A stretch of DNA of 64,000 bases, taken from positions 1 to 64,000 of the forward strand of contig WHVA01000118.1 in NCBI GenBank assembly GCA_015179125.1. The letters run 5' to 3'. Every line of letters starts with the position of its first letter. The stretch's first letter is position 1. Positions 43,857-55,500 of the stretch are shown here, piece by piece. Under the pieces are notes generated by a model. It had not been told where the DNA came from. It made no database searches and saw only the letters and a list, made by a program, of their open reading frames with translations. Source of the stretch: Gautieria morchelliformis. Taxonomy: Eukaryota; Basidiomycota; Agaricomycetes; Gomphales; Gomphaceae. A program made the translations under genes and the position numbers.

Positions 43857-45668
43857 GCCATTGATTGCTGACCAAAGAATGCTCGCATCTATACGAAGAT
43901 TGACCTTCGTCACGCTTAGCACCTCGTACGGGTGGCCGAGGGTGACGAATGGAAAACCGCCTTCAGGACTCGCTATGGGTCCTTTGAATGGTTGGTTATG
44001 CCATTTGGTCTCACTAATGGCCCTGCTTCTTTCCAGAGATTCATGAACGAGATTTTCACCAACCTTTTGGATGTTTGTGTGGTGGTATACTTGGATGACA
44101 TTCTAATCTATTCCAGTGACCCCTCCAAACATGTTGAACATGTCAAGGAAGTCCTGCGATGACTGCAACTCAACAACCTCTTTGCCAAAGAGGACAAATG
44201 CGAGTTTCATCGCGATTCGGTTGAATTCCTCGGCTACATACTCTCTCCTGAGGGCCTCACTATGGCGGATGACAAGGTAAAGGTCATTCAAGACTGGCCT
44301 GAACCTCGCAAAGTTCGCGACATCCAGTCCTTCCTCGGTTTCGCCAACTTCTACTGACATTTCATTCACAACTACTCCGACATCACCATTCCCTTAACCC
44401 GACTTACCCACAAGGGCACCCCCTGGAACTTTTCTGAGGACTGTCGACAAGCCTTCAACTTGTTGAAAAAGGCGTTCACCACTGCTCCTATCCTTACCCA
44501 CTGGATTCCTGATCTCCCACTAATTGTAGAGACTGATGCTTCAGATTACGCCTTAGCGGCAATCTTATCATTACGAACCTCGGAAGGCGAACTTCATCCC
44601 GTCGCCTTTCACTCCCGCACATTCACCTCTACCGAGCTCAACTACAATGTTCATGACAAGGAGCTCCTAGCAATCTTTGAAGCTTTTCAACATTGGCGAC
44701 ACTACCTCGAGGGTTCTGGCAACCCTGTCAACGTTATAACCAATCATAAGAACCTCGAATACTTTTCAACAACGAAGCTCTTAACCCGTCGACAAGCTCG
44801 GTGGTCAGAATACCTCTCCCAATTCAACCTTGCCATCCGTTTCCGACCGGGTCACCTTGGAACGAAGCCTGACTCTCTCACTAGACAATGGGACATCTAC
44901 CTTAAAGAGGGGAATAGCGACTATGCCACCATAAACCCACAGAACCTATGGCCAGTGTTTACTCAACACCAGCTGGCATCATCCCTTAGAGCTACTAACC
45001 TCGCTCCCATCGTACTCCGAGCTGCTTCACTGCTTGATACCGAGCAGATCCGAGCTGACATACTAGCAAACCTCCCCTCGGACCCCATAGCCAAGTCGCA
45101 CCTCGGCTTGGTTAATGACCCGAGGTGGACCACAGACCCTGAGGGCTTTCTCAAGCTCGACAACCGAACCTATGTTCCAGCGGCACACGACCTTCAACTT
45201 CGCATCCTGCAATACAAGCACGACCACATTCTCTCGGGACACTTCAGGGTCAACAAGACCTTGGAGTTGATCCGACGAGATTACACTTGGCCAGGGATTA
45301 GATCCTTTGTCAAGGAGTATTGCAAGACTTGCACCACTTGTATGCGAAGCAAGCCGCAAATTCACAAGCCCTATGGTCTCCTCAAACAACTCCCCGTTCC
45401 TGAAAAGTCTTGGAACTCCATCTCTATGGATTTCATTGAGCAGCTCCCACCTTCATCCGAGTTCACCTCCATACTAGTGATTGTTGACCGCTTCACTAAG
45501 CAGGTTATCTTCATCCCAACTACAGACAAGATAACCTTGCAAGAGCTCGCTCACCTCTTCGTCCTTCATGTCTTTTCCAAGCATGGAGTCCCCTCACACG
45601 TCACCTCGGATAGGGGTTCTGAGTTCGTCTTGCACTTCTGGCATTCTCTAGGCACCTCGCTCACCTGA
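43857..45668 (+). pseudogene. Gypsy-B RT C-terminal part, RNase H and integrase
   Basis: The frame resumes with PLIAD and KNARIYTKIDLR. RT motifs: [17 protein letters not shown] and an intact [11 protein letters not shown]. RNase H: VETDASDYALAAIL and YNVHDKELLAIF. Integrase: HDHILSGHF ... YCKTCTTC (HHCC zinc) and SMDFIEQLP with VTSDRGSEF (core Asp residues present). It stops at 45,668, long before the chromodomain. Stops: TAG in RHA-stop-HLVRV (about 43,918), and TGA at 44160-44162 and 44355-44357. The catalytic boxes of RT are intact here, unlike in Gypsy-A and Gypsy-C. Confidence 0.9.
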
Positions 45669-46130
45669 TCTTTCCCCACGTTCACTTTACTGCGACAACC
45701 ATGGGCTATACTGCAGCCCAACGATCGTGTCCTGCACCATACGCAGGCCCCCTGGTCGGCGATCCCGAAGTCGAGGCTAATGGCCCGAAGGCACGTGTAA
45801 TCGTGCTCTTCGCAGTGCACGCACCTCGCCTCGGCCTTAGTCACGAGCTGCCACTCGCGGGGCCCTCCGTCGGTGAGCTTGTACCCATATAGGGTCAAAT
45901 CTGACAGATGATATGTGAATAACATCCGTTTATACTACTCAAATCAGCAGCGTTCCATGACGAGACTACAACAGTACTCACCTTCTTGCCTTTCGGCCCT
46001 TCCTGCCATGGGTCCTGCATGTCTATGGCCCCCACATCCTCGATGGGCCACTGGACTACCTCGGGTCGAACCTCAGGCATAACCTCACCCGAGGGACCAT
46101 CCTCCTCAGACAGCAAGGTCTGGTCGAAAG
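45669..46130 (-). pseudogene. Cys-rich gene fragment inside Gypsy-B, opposite strand
   Basis: Two minus-strand frames (about 46,116-45,960 and 45,925-45,690), likely joined by an intron, encode an acidic segment (SEEDGPSGEV) followed by a double Cys cluster (CVHCEEHDYTC ... CVWCRTRSLGC, CX2CX6C twice). Such Cys clusters are common in anonymous basidiomycete proteins. It replaces the integrase C-terminus and chromodomain of Gypsy-B and is followed by the expected 3' tail (46,150-46,350), with a polypurine tract AAGGGGGGG just before the LTR. It may be captured host sequence or a separate insertion. Confidence 0.5.
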
Positions 46131-46359
46131 TGTTATTCGCGCGTTTTCGTCGACAGCAGAGTTGAAGAGAGGTTGAGGGCGCACCATATTCGTTGGCACT
46201 TGGGTTTGCTGCCTCCTACCCAGCTTTTTATCTAACCTCAGCTACGATTTAAGCTTCGCCTTTCCAGCTACTTAACATTGGGCCGGGATCTAGATTCAAG
46301 GATAGGCGAACCTTGTTCATATTACGGCCTCGAGGGTCTCGGCCATAAGGGGGGGATAC

Positions 46360-46896
46360 TGTAAGGACCCAGCCTTTGGCTGGTTATTTACCGGTATAAC
46401 CCTTTTTCTGAGCCCAAGCCTTGTGATACTCATGCCCGAGTACTTGTGATTCTAATCCTGCGCCCAAGCCTGAGCTAGAGCTCATATCCGACCTTGATCC
46501 CATGCCCTAATCCCCTTAGTTACTGATCCCGCTCCATCACGCATCATTCGTATATTACCTCGCCCTGACCTCGCCCTGACCTTCCCCCGAATATGCTCGC
46601 CCCTGACTCCTACCCTCGCTCGTATATAAACCCCCTTGTATGCATTCCTACTCCTCAGTCTGAAAATCAACTATCGTATACTTTGATCCCTAGTTAGTTT
46701 CTAAGCCTTCACCTCTTAAGCCAAACCTCGCCTCTTATTCGTTTGCCTCCGAAGTTGGGACTCGTGCGTAGGGTCGGCGCAGCACATAAGCTAAAGCCTA
46801 CTCCCTCTCCGACTTCCCTATCAGAACCTCGCTCCGTAACCTTGCACCTTACCTCGGATTTCGCTCCCAAGCTCGGTCAACCTTATGAAGGATCGT
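46360..46896 (+). mobile_element. 3' LTR of Gypsy-B, last 9 nt missing
   Basis: It starts TGTAAGGACCC right after the polypurine tract and runs to GAAGGATCGT, where foreign sequence (TGTTTTGGAACCC) begins. It matches 34365-34910. No target-site duplication can be scored because of the truncation. Confidence 0.85.
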
Positions 46897-48480
46897 TGTT
46901 TTGGAACCCTTCAAGACTTTGGTGTTATTGCTAACACTTCAATCTATCAGAATGTGTCGTTTATGAGACTCAAAGAATATTAAACAATGCTGCAGCACAA
47001 CTCTGGAAATAATTTAATATTTGTACCTTGGTTGCAATCCACGTAAGAACTAGTCCAAGTTAATACAGATGGAAGGCAATGCGTTTCTTAGCAGCACTGA
47101 ACAATAAACTAAAAGACTGTAGGTTCAAGGACACTATCGGGGTCCAAGCGTATTCCAAAATATAAAGGAATGTACTTAGCAGGCGAGTTTATAAATGGAC
47201 TGCCCTGATAATCTACCAGCACACAGCAATAAAACGAGGGATGAGTTTTGTGAACAAAGCGACTTGTGAAAGTCTCTAATCAGGAAAATCGACTGACTAG
47301 ATCGTCTTGGGTATTGGAGTGCGAATGGCAAGACTTTCAATTGACAGACTCACTCTGTAGAATTACACCCGGAGGATTAGTCCAAGTGGCTAAGCAGTAA
47401 AGTAACTACTTAACAAGGAATTAGACACTAAAGTAAGTGAATAACCCTAGCTGGGATTAGCAGCTTAGTAAGATGCAAGTCACACGAGGTCACATGTAGG
47501 ATAGAAGATGGGTAGATTGGCTGATGAAAGGCAGGCAAAAAGGGCCTCCTTTTATATCGTATTGTACAGGTGCTTAAATAAGCGGTAGGACCTTCTATCT
47601 ATTAATGGAATGGGGGAATGAGTCACGAAGAAGCTTTTGGAAGGTGTGGGAAGGTTCTGTCTGACTCATAATGACTCACAGTGACTGAAAATGACTCCTA
47701 CTGGTGACTCCACTAGGTTTTCCACCAATCAGGGCTTGATTTGTCAGGAATGAGTCATTAATTGGGCCCATGTGATTCATGACAGCTTGGGTGAGTCATG
47801 TGCATGTGACTCACCAAGGTGTGCATGAGTCAGTTGAGTCATTGAGGCTGTACAAGCAAATGACTAGGCTTTTCAAACTCAGAGGCTGAGTCTGAAGGAG
47901 CCATCTGACCGAATTTGTGGGTGACAGCGGGCGCACAAGCCGCGAGTGATGCGAGCGTCTGGTTGGAGTTTGAAATTGGAAGTCCGAAACAGAGTTGTGG
48001 GGACGTGTGTATCCACAACTCTGCTGCACAGAAATAAGTGAGTTTGAGTGAAGACAGCCTCGGAAAAATAGGTAAAATTCATAGTTAATTAGAGGGATGT
48101 TTGAATAGGCCTTATGAGGACAGTAGACATTTTTATAATGGCGATAATTGGTTGTTTTTAAAGGCCTTTGATGCAGACTACAAATTTACAATAAAGAGAC
48201 ATTTGAATGCTGGTTGAACAGCAGTTCCCATACAATCGTATCGTAACAAAGACCCACAGCGAAAGGAACTGGACCGGCAGCAAATGCCGCTGCCAGCCGC
48301 CCCAGTTGAACAGCACATGCGGTTCAGGAATGAACCCCAAGGAGAGCCGGCTGCCCCCATGGACAGCCGTAAGACGATCCAACAGATCGTCAGAGAGCAA
48401 GTCGCCTCAGAGCCTGACTCTGAAGCAACGACGGAGAGCTTAGAGCTCTAAGCCACGCACTGGCAGCGAAAAGAGGCCAC
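46897..48480. other. Unassigned repeat-like DNA
   Basis: No coding exon recognised. It contains a cluster of TGASTCA sites (separate entry) and a perfect 11-bp inverted repeat around 47,990-48,023 (CAGAGTTGTGG ... CCACAACTCTG). Imperfect inverted ends (AGGCTTTTCAAAC near 47,867, AAGGCCTATTCAAAC inverted near 48,100) could mark a small TIR element. Confidence 0.4.
47619..47841. promoter_or_regulatory. Cluster of eight TGA(C/G)TCA sites
   Basis: Exact TGASTCA heptamers occur at 47619, 47662, 47672, 47751, 47792, 47807, 47826 and 47835, with additional TGACTC half matches at about 47,692 and 47,705. The motif is the palindromic Gcn4/AP-1 (bZIP) consensus. It lies in TE-like DNA with no adjacent gene, so it may be an LTR enhancer. 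Function is inferred. Confidence 0.55.
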
Positions 48481-49127
48481 AGCCACATGCCGCCACACAT
48501 GGGCCCTCAAGCTGCTAGCGAAGAACGCCGAGGAAGCGGTGGCCCAAAGCCACGCCGCTCAGCAGCCCAACAAGCAGCTCACACAGGCCGTGCAGGATGC
48601 ACGACAAGCACGCGGCAGCCGCTCGTTCAGCATCTCCTGAACGGTTTTCATGCCCTGCATGACCGTGTCAAATTTATTCAATGTGTGGTGGTATGTCAGT
48701 GTGTGCAGGAACCTTTTTTGAAGGCCCTGCATCACTGTTTCCAGGGTCCAGCTGCGGACCTGGAGGTCAAAGCATTCTACGTTTCAAAGGAACCACTCCT
48801 GGGCTTCGCTGGTCAGGCGAGTGCCCATGTAGCCGACCTGCATGTCTATGCTGGTTGGCCCCAGGAGGCAGTTCATTTTCTTTCATCTTCACAATCTTCG
48901 GCCTGTACCGCAGCATCATCCATATCAGCTGAGAATTGCGACTCATCCTCTCCTGCATTCATTGCCAGGTCTTTGGCATCTCCTGCACCCCCAACATCAC
49001 TTCCTTCGTGCTATAATGTGACCAGGTCTGACAAGACAGTGGAGGATCGACGATGCAGAATCACTGCAGCTCCAAGTGGCAGTGATTCTGCATTGTTGAG
49101 TCCATCAATATTCAATGGTGAGGACAC
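48481..49127. other. No supported gene; possible decayed extension of the transposase-like gene
   Basis: A long plus-strand frame (48,487-49,137) exists, but its composition looks like a shadow. On the minus strand, acidic pieces (SQFSADMDDAAVQAED near 48,900-48,960) may belong to the gene at 49128-49714 after further frameshifts. Confidence 0.3.
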
Positions 49128-49714
49128 TCATTGCTGAAATTGGGGGTTTGGACGTGGGTGTGAGGCAGTAGGCATCATCATAAATCCAAAGTGTGTGAGT
49201 GCAGTCTGGTTCCTGTTAGCCTTTGCGTATCGGCACTGAGTATGAGCTGACTTGCTCATTACATCAGGTCCTTTTGTATATGCCATTGGGCGAGCTGGTA
49301 CATGCAATAAGGTACAAATCATCAATCTGGAAATTTGAAAAACTCACATTTCCGGCTACTTCTTTGCTTATCTTTCTTTCTCAGGAGCCGTTCCGGTACC
49401 CAGTCCACGTCTTTAGGATCATCCTCCAATACCATCGCTGCAACATGACTTCCAAAATCCTCATCATCAAATTCCCCCCAGTCTGATTGTTCCTCCACCT
49501 CATCACTGTCATCAGCTCCTTCCTCAAACCGGGCAATGTCGGCCTTCAGACAGTACTGAAAGAGACACTGTGTGCTATCTTCTTTCCTTGCATCCGGACT
49601 GGGTGCTCGAGAACGGGATCTTTCAATGTCGCTGGCAGAGTTCAAAGAGCCCAAGAAGCCTTTATGGAGGCCAGTAGTGTTTTTCCTCTTCTTTGCAGGG
49701 TGTCCTCGAGCCAT
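49128..49714 (-). CDS. N-terminal part of a basidiomycete DNA-transposase-associated protein
   Basis: Two exons, 49714-49348 and 49294-49128, join in phase (GT..AG) to 177 aa. It starts MARGHPAKKRKNTTGL, continues through an acidic EEGADDSDEVEEQSDW stretch and DDPKDVDWVPERLLRKK, and then reads YTKGPDVMSKSAHTQCRY and NQTALTHFGF. This order matches the N-terminus of a family found upstream of the DDE catalytic domain in basidiomycete transposases (recalled from family knowledge). A TGA at 49128 ends the frame. Weak similar-style frames continue to about 48,880 on the same strand but no catalytic domain is seen, so it is probably a truncated transposon gene. Confidence 0.5.
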
Positions 49715-50035
49715 TGTGAGCAGAGTTAAAATTAGGTATTACATAAACAGGAGGTCAAACAATTAGGAGAAAATAATTCTCCATTATGAGAAAATAATTC
49801 TAACTGCCGTCCCAATATCAGTGATTAAATTGCAGTTGAATGGCAATTTTTTCCTTATTTTTAGCTATTATTTTTGGGGTTTGGCCAAATTTTGAGCAAT
49901 GAAAAACATAAATAAGGCATTTATTACAAAATGGCTCGTGCAATTCGATTCAACTAATCTAGAACACACTATTTCCATTGAAAATGGCCAGTTTGGATGG
50001 TTCCTGGAGCACGGAAAATTTGGTCATGAAAATTG

Positions 50036-50362
50036 TCAATTTTGCTTGTCCGCAACTGTAGCAAATCCACAGGCTTGGTGGACCTCCTGCAGGCTCTCCC
50101 AGATCTCCTTCAGGTGATCATAGTGTGTGTGCAGGAGCTGGGACTTGTCGATGTTTAGGATGATTTTCGCATGAGCGAGTTGCTGTTTCTTCACAAATGC
50201 ATGGACAGCTTTTGAGTTCACAGAGCCAGGGGGTTGGGTCTCAGTGCCATCAACAACATCCCATAGATCCTTCTCAACCAGTAGAGTGGCCATTACGTAG
50301 CACCAGTCGTTGTAGTTGGTTTCATTAAGTTTCTCAAAACTCAAGTCGGGCATGGTGCACAA
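50036..50362 (-). pseudogene. Ty1/Copia gag N-terminal fragment
   Basis: The minus-strand frame reads MPDLSFEKLNETNYNDWCYVM, then EKDLWDVVDG and LNIDKSQLLHTHYDHLKEIWESL. This is the N-terminal gag domain of Copia elements (UBN2/DUF4219 type). It ends abruptly at about 50,040. No protease, integrase or RT follows, so it is a fragment. Confidence 0.8.
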
Positions 50363-50379
50363 GGCTGGGTCAGTACATT

Positions 50380-50600
50380 TTCAGTAGGTGTAAAAAGAGT
50401 GGGGGGGAGGGGGAAGAGCTTTCAGTAGGCTCAGAGTGAGTGCTTTCAGTAAGCACAAGTACGGTCAACGGTTTGGCACGCTTTCATTAGGCGTGGCGCA
50501 CTTTCAGTAGGTGCATCTTCCAGGGTTCAGCATGCTTTCGGTAGGCGTGGCGCACTTTCGGTAGGTGAGACTTTTGGCAGGCAGCACCTAGGCAGGGTTG
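50380..50600 (-). repeat. Copia leader with repeated CACCTACTGAAAG motif
   Basis: Upstream of the Copia gag start, the word CTACTGAAAG or CTACCGAAAG (plus strand TTTCRGTAGG) recurs about seven times, often followed by TGCGCCACGCC. It is probably the 5' leader of the Copia element. Confidence 0.6.
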
Positions 50601-50608
50601 TGATCCAT

Positions 50609-51171
50609 TGTAAGAACCCGGCCTTTGGCGGGTTACTTACCAGTATAACTTTCTTCCGAGCCCAAGCCTTGTGATACTCATGCCCGAGTACATATGATTC
50701 TTATCCTGCGCCCAAGCCCGAGCCCGAGCTAGAGCTCATATCCAACCTTGATCCCATGCCCGTATCCCCTTAGTTACTGGTTCCGCTCCATCACGCATCA
50801 TTCATATATTACCTCGCCCTGACCTCGCTCCCCTGACCTCGCCCTGACCTCCACTAATATGTTCACCCCTGACTCGTACCCTCGCTCGTATATAAACCCC
50901 CCTGTATGCATTCCTACTCCTCAGTCTGAAAATCAACTATCGTATAACTTTGATCCCTAGTTAGTTTCTAAGCCTCACCTCTTAAGCCAAACCTCGCCTC
51001 TTATTCGTTTGCCTCCGAAGTTGGGACTCATGCGTAGGGTTGGCGCAGCACATAAGCTGAAGCCTAGTCCCTCTCCGACTTCCCCATCCAAACCTCGCCC
51101 CGTAACCTCGGACCTTGCCTTGGGTTTCGCCCCCGACCTCGGTCAACCCTACGACGGATCGTACCGTAATA
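50609..51171 (+). mobile_element. Solo LTR of Gypsy-B family with TSD TCCAT
   Basis: It starts TGTAAGAACCC and ends CCGTAATA, and matches 34365-34910 throughout. It is flanked by direct TCCAT at 50604-50608 and 51172-51176. Confidence 0.92.
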
Positions 51172-51179
51172 TCCATTTG

Positions 51180-51367
51180 TGTTGGAATTTCCAGGGAGAG
51201 GGGACGCAGAGGAAGGGGACAGCACTGACTGGGTGTTGTGGCAAGTTACAAACGGATGGGACAAATACATATAAACTACTGTATTTGTCAGTCATGGCCA
51301 AAAATATCAACACACCCAGTCAGTGCTGTCCCCTTTCTCTGTGTCCCCTCTCCCTGAAATTCCAACA
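51180..51367. mobile_element. Hairpin MITE (188 bp)
   Basis: Inverted arms of about 60 bp start TGTTGGAATTTC and continue through AGGGAGAGGGGAC, AGAG and GGGGACAGCACTGACTGGGTG on both sides. The spacer is about 65 bp. The arms could fold into one long hairpin. It begins 4 nt after the target duplication of the solo LTR. No coding capacity; the family is unknown. Confidence 0.75.
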
Positions 51368-52517
51368 TACCATCCCCAGCATCTCCAGCATCTCATCTCA
51401 TCTCCTCTCTCTCAGACTCAGCTTCCCTGTCATCTCATATGGATCTTGATGAAGAGGAAGAGACAAAATACTTGCAAAGCACAGTACTGCGACAGCGCAC
51501 GTGTGTACTGTGAAAAATTAAGCAAAGAAAATTGTCTAGTACTGTAGTAATTAATTTCCATAAGTATTGGACGTCAGCTGTGCCGCAGAGCGGCATGCTG
51601 GGGACCGAGTTGGGGACCGAGTTCACGGACGAGCGAGTTTGCTGCGAAAGGAGGTTGAGCTTCGAGGCTGCTTTAGCAAAGTTGCAGAATTCACAAAGCT
51701 GATTAATGAGTTTCTGAAACTCGTGAGGGAAAGAGTGGCGGCAAACACTTAGACCAACCTGGAGGTCAACTGTTTCCGCCGAGTGGAGCATAGGGAGTCA
51801 TCAGCCAGAGGATCCGCGGGATTTGCCGAGAGGTGGGAACTCCCGGTTGCAGGTCCCTGAGGGCGTGCAACCCACAACACGTCCATACCATGACGTAGCG
51901 ACGAGCCTCGAGCGCGAGGTGGCAGGCTATACCACCACCCCAAGCGCTGGTAGCAGAAAAGGGAGTGGAGGGAGGGGGAAAGACAGTCCTATGTCTCACC
52001 AGAAGGGAGGTAGATGGAGGCGAGAGGCAGGAGTGACCGTTATTTCGTGCGGGTCTGTTATTTATAGAGGGGGGCTTACTTCAGCTACCTTAATCAGCCC
52101 GGCAACTTCCCACAAGTTCGCGTCGGGTCGGAGTGCGGGATCGATTTCAGGACCGATTTCACGTCGAATTCTTCGTGAAACGGCCCTAATGATCGACAAC
52201 TACTGTCTCATTTCTGAGGTAACACGCATTGCAAAGCAATATTCATAAATAAACATCTAGTCTAATACTTCAAGTTGGGAACGGTTTCGAGCCATCATGT
52301 TCGTTACAACCGCGCTAGCTAGATATAAGTCATGGATTGCAAGGGCGTACGATGAGTATTGGGTTATCACTGCAGACGCCAAAACCTACCAGAATTCTAA
52401 GCACAACTATTAGAACCATGGGCGATTGTGAGATTCAAGACAGTTTGTCTTAGAGGTCGCATTGATAGAGACAACGTCGTGGTAATCACGATGATTATTA
52501 AGGCTCGCGCAACAAAT
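51368..52517. other. Intergenic, nothing recognised
   Basis: Short frames only. Downstream (3') flank of the Rco1-like gene. No repeat or gene supported. Confidence 0.45.
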
Positions 52518-55500
52518 CTAGAATGGAGGGCTCTGGAGACCGGATATCCCAAAACCATTAGGACGTGATGTATCCCCTTTCTTTGCTCGAGTCGTTCTAG
52601 TAATAAAGGGTGCAGAAGAAAGACTCGAGTCTGAACTAGAAGAAACTCCCCTCCGAATAGACCGTGAATGACCGTTCGATCGCGGCGTACTTGATGATGC
52701 AGGGCCTGATGCTGCCGCTGCCGTCGCCGCAGCAACAGCTGTATTGATGGCGCGTGGTATTCGTATTTTGAACGGGGACTTTGTCGTATTCGATGGAGGC
52801 GCAGGTAGCGGAGTGATAACCGAGGGTTCAGTCTTGGCTGACGCGACGGGAGAAGTACATGGTCTCCGCCGTGTGGGAGATTCGGTAGCGGAATGGGAAT
52901 TTTGGATGACTTGTATCGGCGATGAAGTCAAGGTCCGAACTGTCCTTCGATTCTCAATCGGCGACGAAATAGTTGGTACAGTGGATGGGGCGACCATGCT
53001 CGTTTCCGCAAGAGAACGGGAGGCCCTAGTAGCGTGAGTTTGAGTCGACGAATCAGAGGGAACCGACTTTGAAGGGTGACCGGGGGTTGAAGCAGCAGAT
53101 AGTCGTGAGGGGGCTGCCTTGGACCTTGTTACCCTGCTGCTCCCTGAGTCGGTCGGAAGTCGGGATGACTTCCTGAAACGGCGTGGATTCGAACGCGCGG
53201 GTCTGAGAATGTTTGCGATTCTCGTCGTTGGTGTATGGTAAGGCTTTGCCTGAGCGCTGCTTCCTGTGGGTGAACCAGGGAAATCAAGCTACATCCGGTG
53301 TTACTCAAAACTGTAACAGAATCAAAATAACGAAGTGCACACATCTTGGAGTGTTGCGGATATTAATCCACTGAGCTGTTTGGCATCACTCACGTCCAGT
53401 TTGACACATCCCTCAGGATCCGTCTGGACAGCCACATCATTTTTTCCACCTGAACCTGGATCTACATCCATGCGGTCACCTCCTCCATGGCGGACAAAAG
53501 CAGTCCGGCAAGCGATCAGTAGCTGGGTCATAAAGATTAGTATCGTGACGCCGTGTCATTAACTCTACGTACCTTGACAGCATCCAATACCTCCAGATCA
53601 GGACTTAGGAGTTCAGATCCTGAGTCGGTATCTCCAGATGAGGGGGGCTGCGACCCAGAAGGAAGGTTCAACGGTTCGATGCCATCTAAAGAGCTGAGCG
53701 AAGTTAGTGGAGAAGATAATCCTGACAGAAGTCCAGACGGTGGTCTATACCACGGCAAAGAAAAACGCAATCAGCCCAATCAGAACTGACGCACGAGACT
53801 GTCAGAACAGGACTACGCACTGTGGGCGACGGCCGTGTCCAAGTTTGTCCCAGAAGTCAAGGACAATCACACGTTCAGGAACTCTATACCGTCGGCCATT
53901 TATATGTACCTCATCAACACTCATCCTCTTTGAGTTTTCCACAGTGTTATCTGCAGGTATTATTTCGATGTTCCCATTGTTCGGTCGATTTCGTCCCGTA
54001 ATATCTGTCACCGGCGGGACCTGCTTGGGGACCCGTCGTTTGGGCTTTGCACAGTAAACATCTTTAATAGAAATTGTCAGCTATCCAAAACTCACAGCTA
54101 TATGTTCCACATGTGCTGGGCACATCCATTTCTTATGAGCCGCGGGCATAGAAGACAGCGGAGGGTCTAGACAATCTAGGTGCCAATGCAGAGAGCAATG
54201 GTCGCATGACACGGTGCTTTTCCATAGTTTCTGTCCGGGGAACGTCCTGAGAGTTGAGCGTAGAGATCTCGTTTCTCGTCCATTGGTTGGAGATGAGCTC
54301 TGGCCTGAGGAAGGTTCACTATCAGGCAGTGCTGATTTACCACAACGAAAGCAGAGAACAGGCGCTCCATTCTTGTCTTTGAGGCGAAAGGGATCCCTCT
54401 CTTCGATAATGGCGAAGCGACTGTACACCGTATTGGGGTTATTATTGGAGTGTTTCACAAAAAAAGAAAGAAAGAAAGAAAGGAGGGGGGCTTCGTCTAA
54501 TGCACACCTTGCGCGTGTCAGCTTGCTTTCTGTAACATCCTGATATGATCCTTTGGGTCCAGTGGCCACTACGAATAGAGTGAAGTCAAATATGCCACGG
54601 ACGGAGGTTACTTGGAAGACCGACCATCTTTGAAGAAGCCACGAATATCCTCAGGAAGCTCGAATTCGGTAGGAATCGTCATCTGAAGTTGATGCAAAAG
54701 CGGGGAAATCAGCGAGCGGCGTGGCTTTGGTGGCGGATTCTGTCTGAGGGAGTAAGCAACTCCACAGCGAGGATGTCTGAGCTGCGCTGACCTGCCGAAT
54801 GACGCAGGCCGGGCAGTACCATCGATTGTCGCCTTCAGGTACATCTTGCGCATCCAATGGGGGGTCAAGACACCACAGATGAAATGATCTGGGGCATCCA
54901 TCACAATATAAAAGGCCACCGTGAAAGCGGCAAGAGGAGCAATGGTCATCGTTCGGTTGCTGAGCCGTAGAATGAGGGAAATCAACGTTATTGGCCCTTG
55001 ATGTGGTGACAGACTCACATGCGTAGCACTGGGCTCGAGCATGTCGAGTGAGACGGATTGTGGCTCTTCTTTCACCCTAGGCGGGGCTTTTTCCTTTCCT
55101 TTCCCCTTATCCCTGTTTTTTGATGTAACAATGCCATTAGAAGCAGTGCCATCGGGCGTCGCCTCATCCGAGATGGTAATCAAAGAGTTTGTGCGACGAG
55201 GCGCAGGGCGCGATTCCCCTTGTTCGATAATGGAATCAGAAGTGGATGCCTCTGGGGGAGATAGAAGGACATGTGCAACGTTAGGATTGAGACCGCGAGC
55301 CGAGGCACGGTGTGCACGACTGTTGATGACGCTGGGTCAAGGGTTCCCCGTAGACGACGAAAGGGGTGCGATAGATACCGATGTGAAAAGAGGCAGAGAA
55401 AAGACATGTTCAGCATCCATAGAGTACGAACAACATAAGAGAAGAACGTACGTCTTTTCTGTACGAGCACGCTTTCTGAGCCTGCTCTCTTCTTCGGGAA

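Noticed and set aside
48487-49137. 216-codon plus-strand frame
   Set aside because: It overlaps the area just downstream of a spliced minus-strand transposase-like gene and its composition looks like an antisense shadow.
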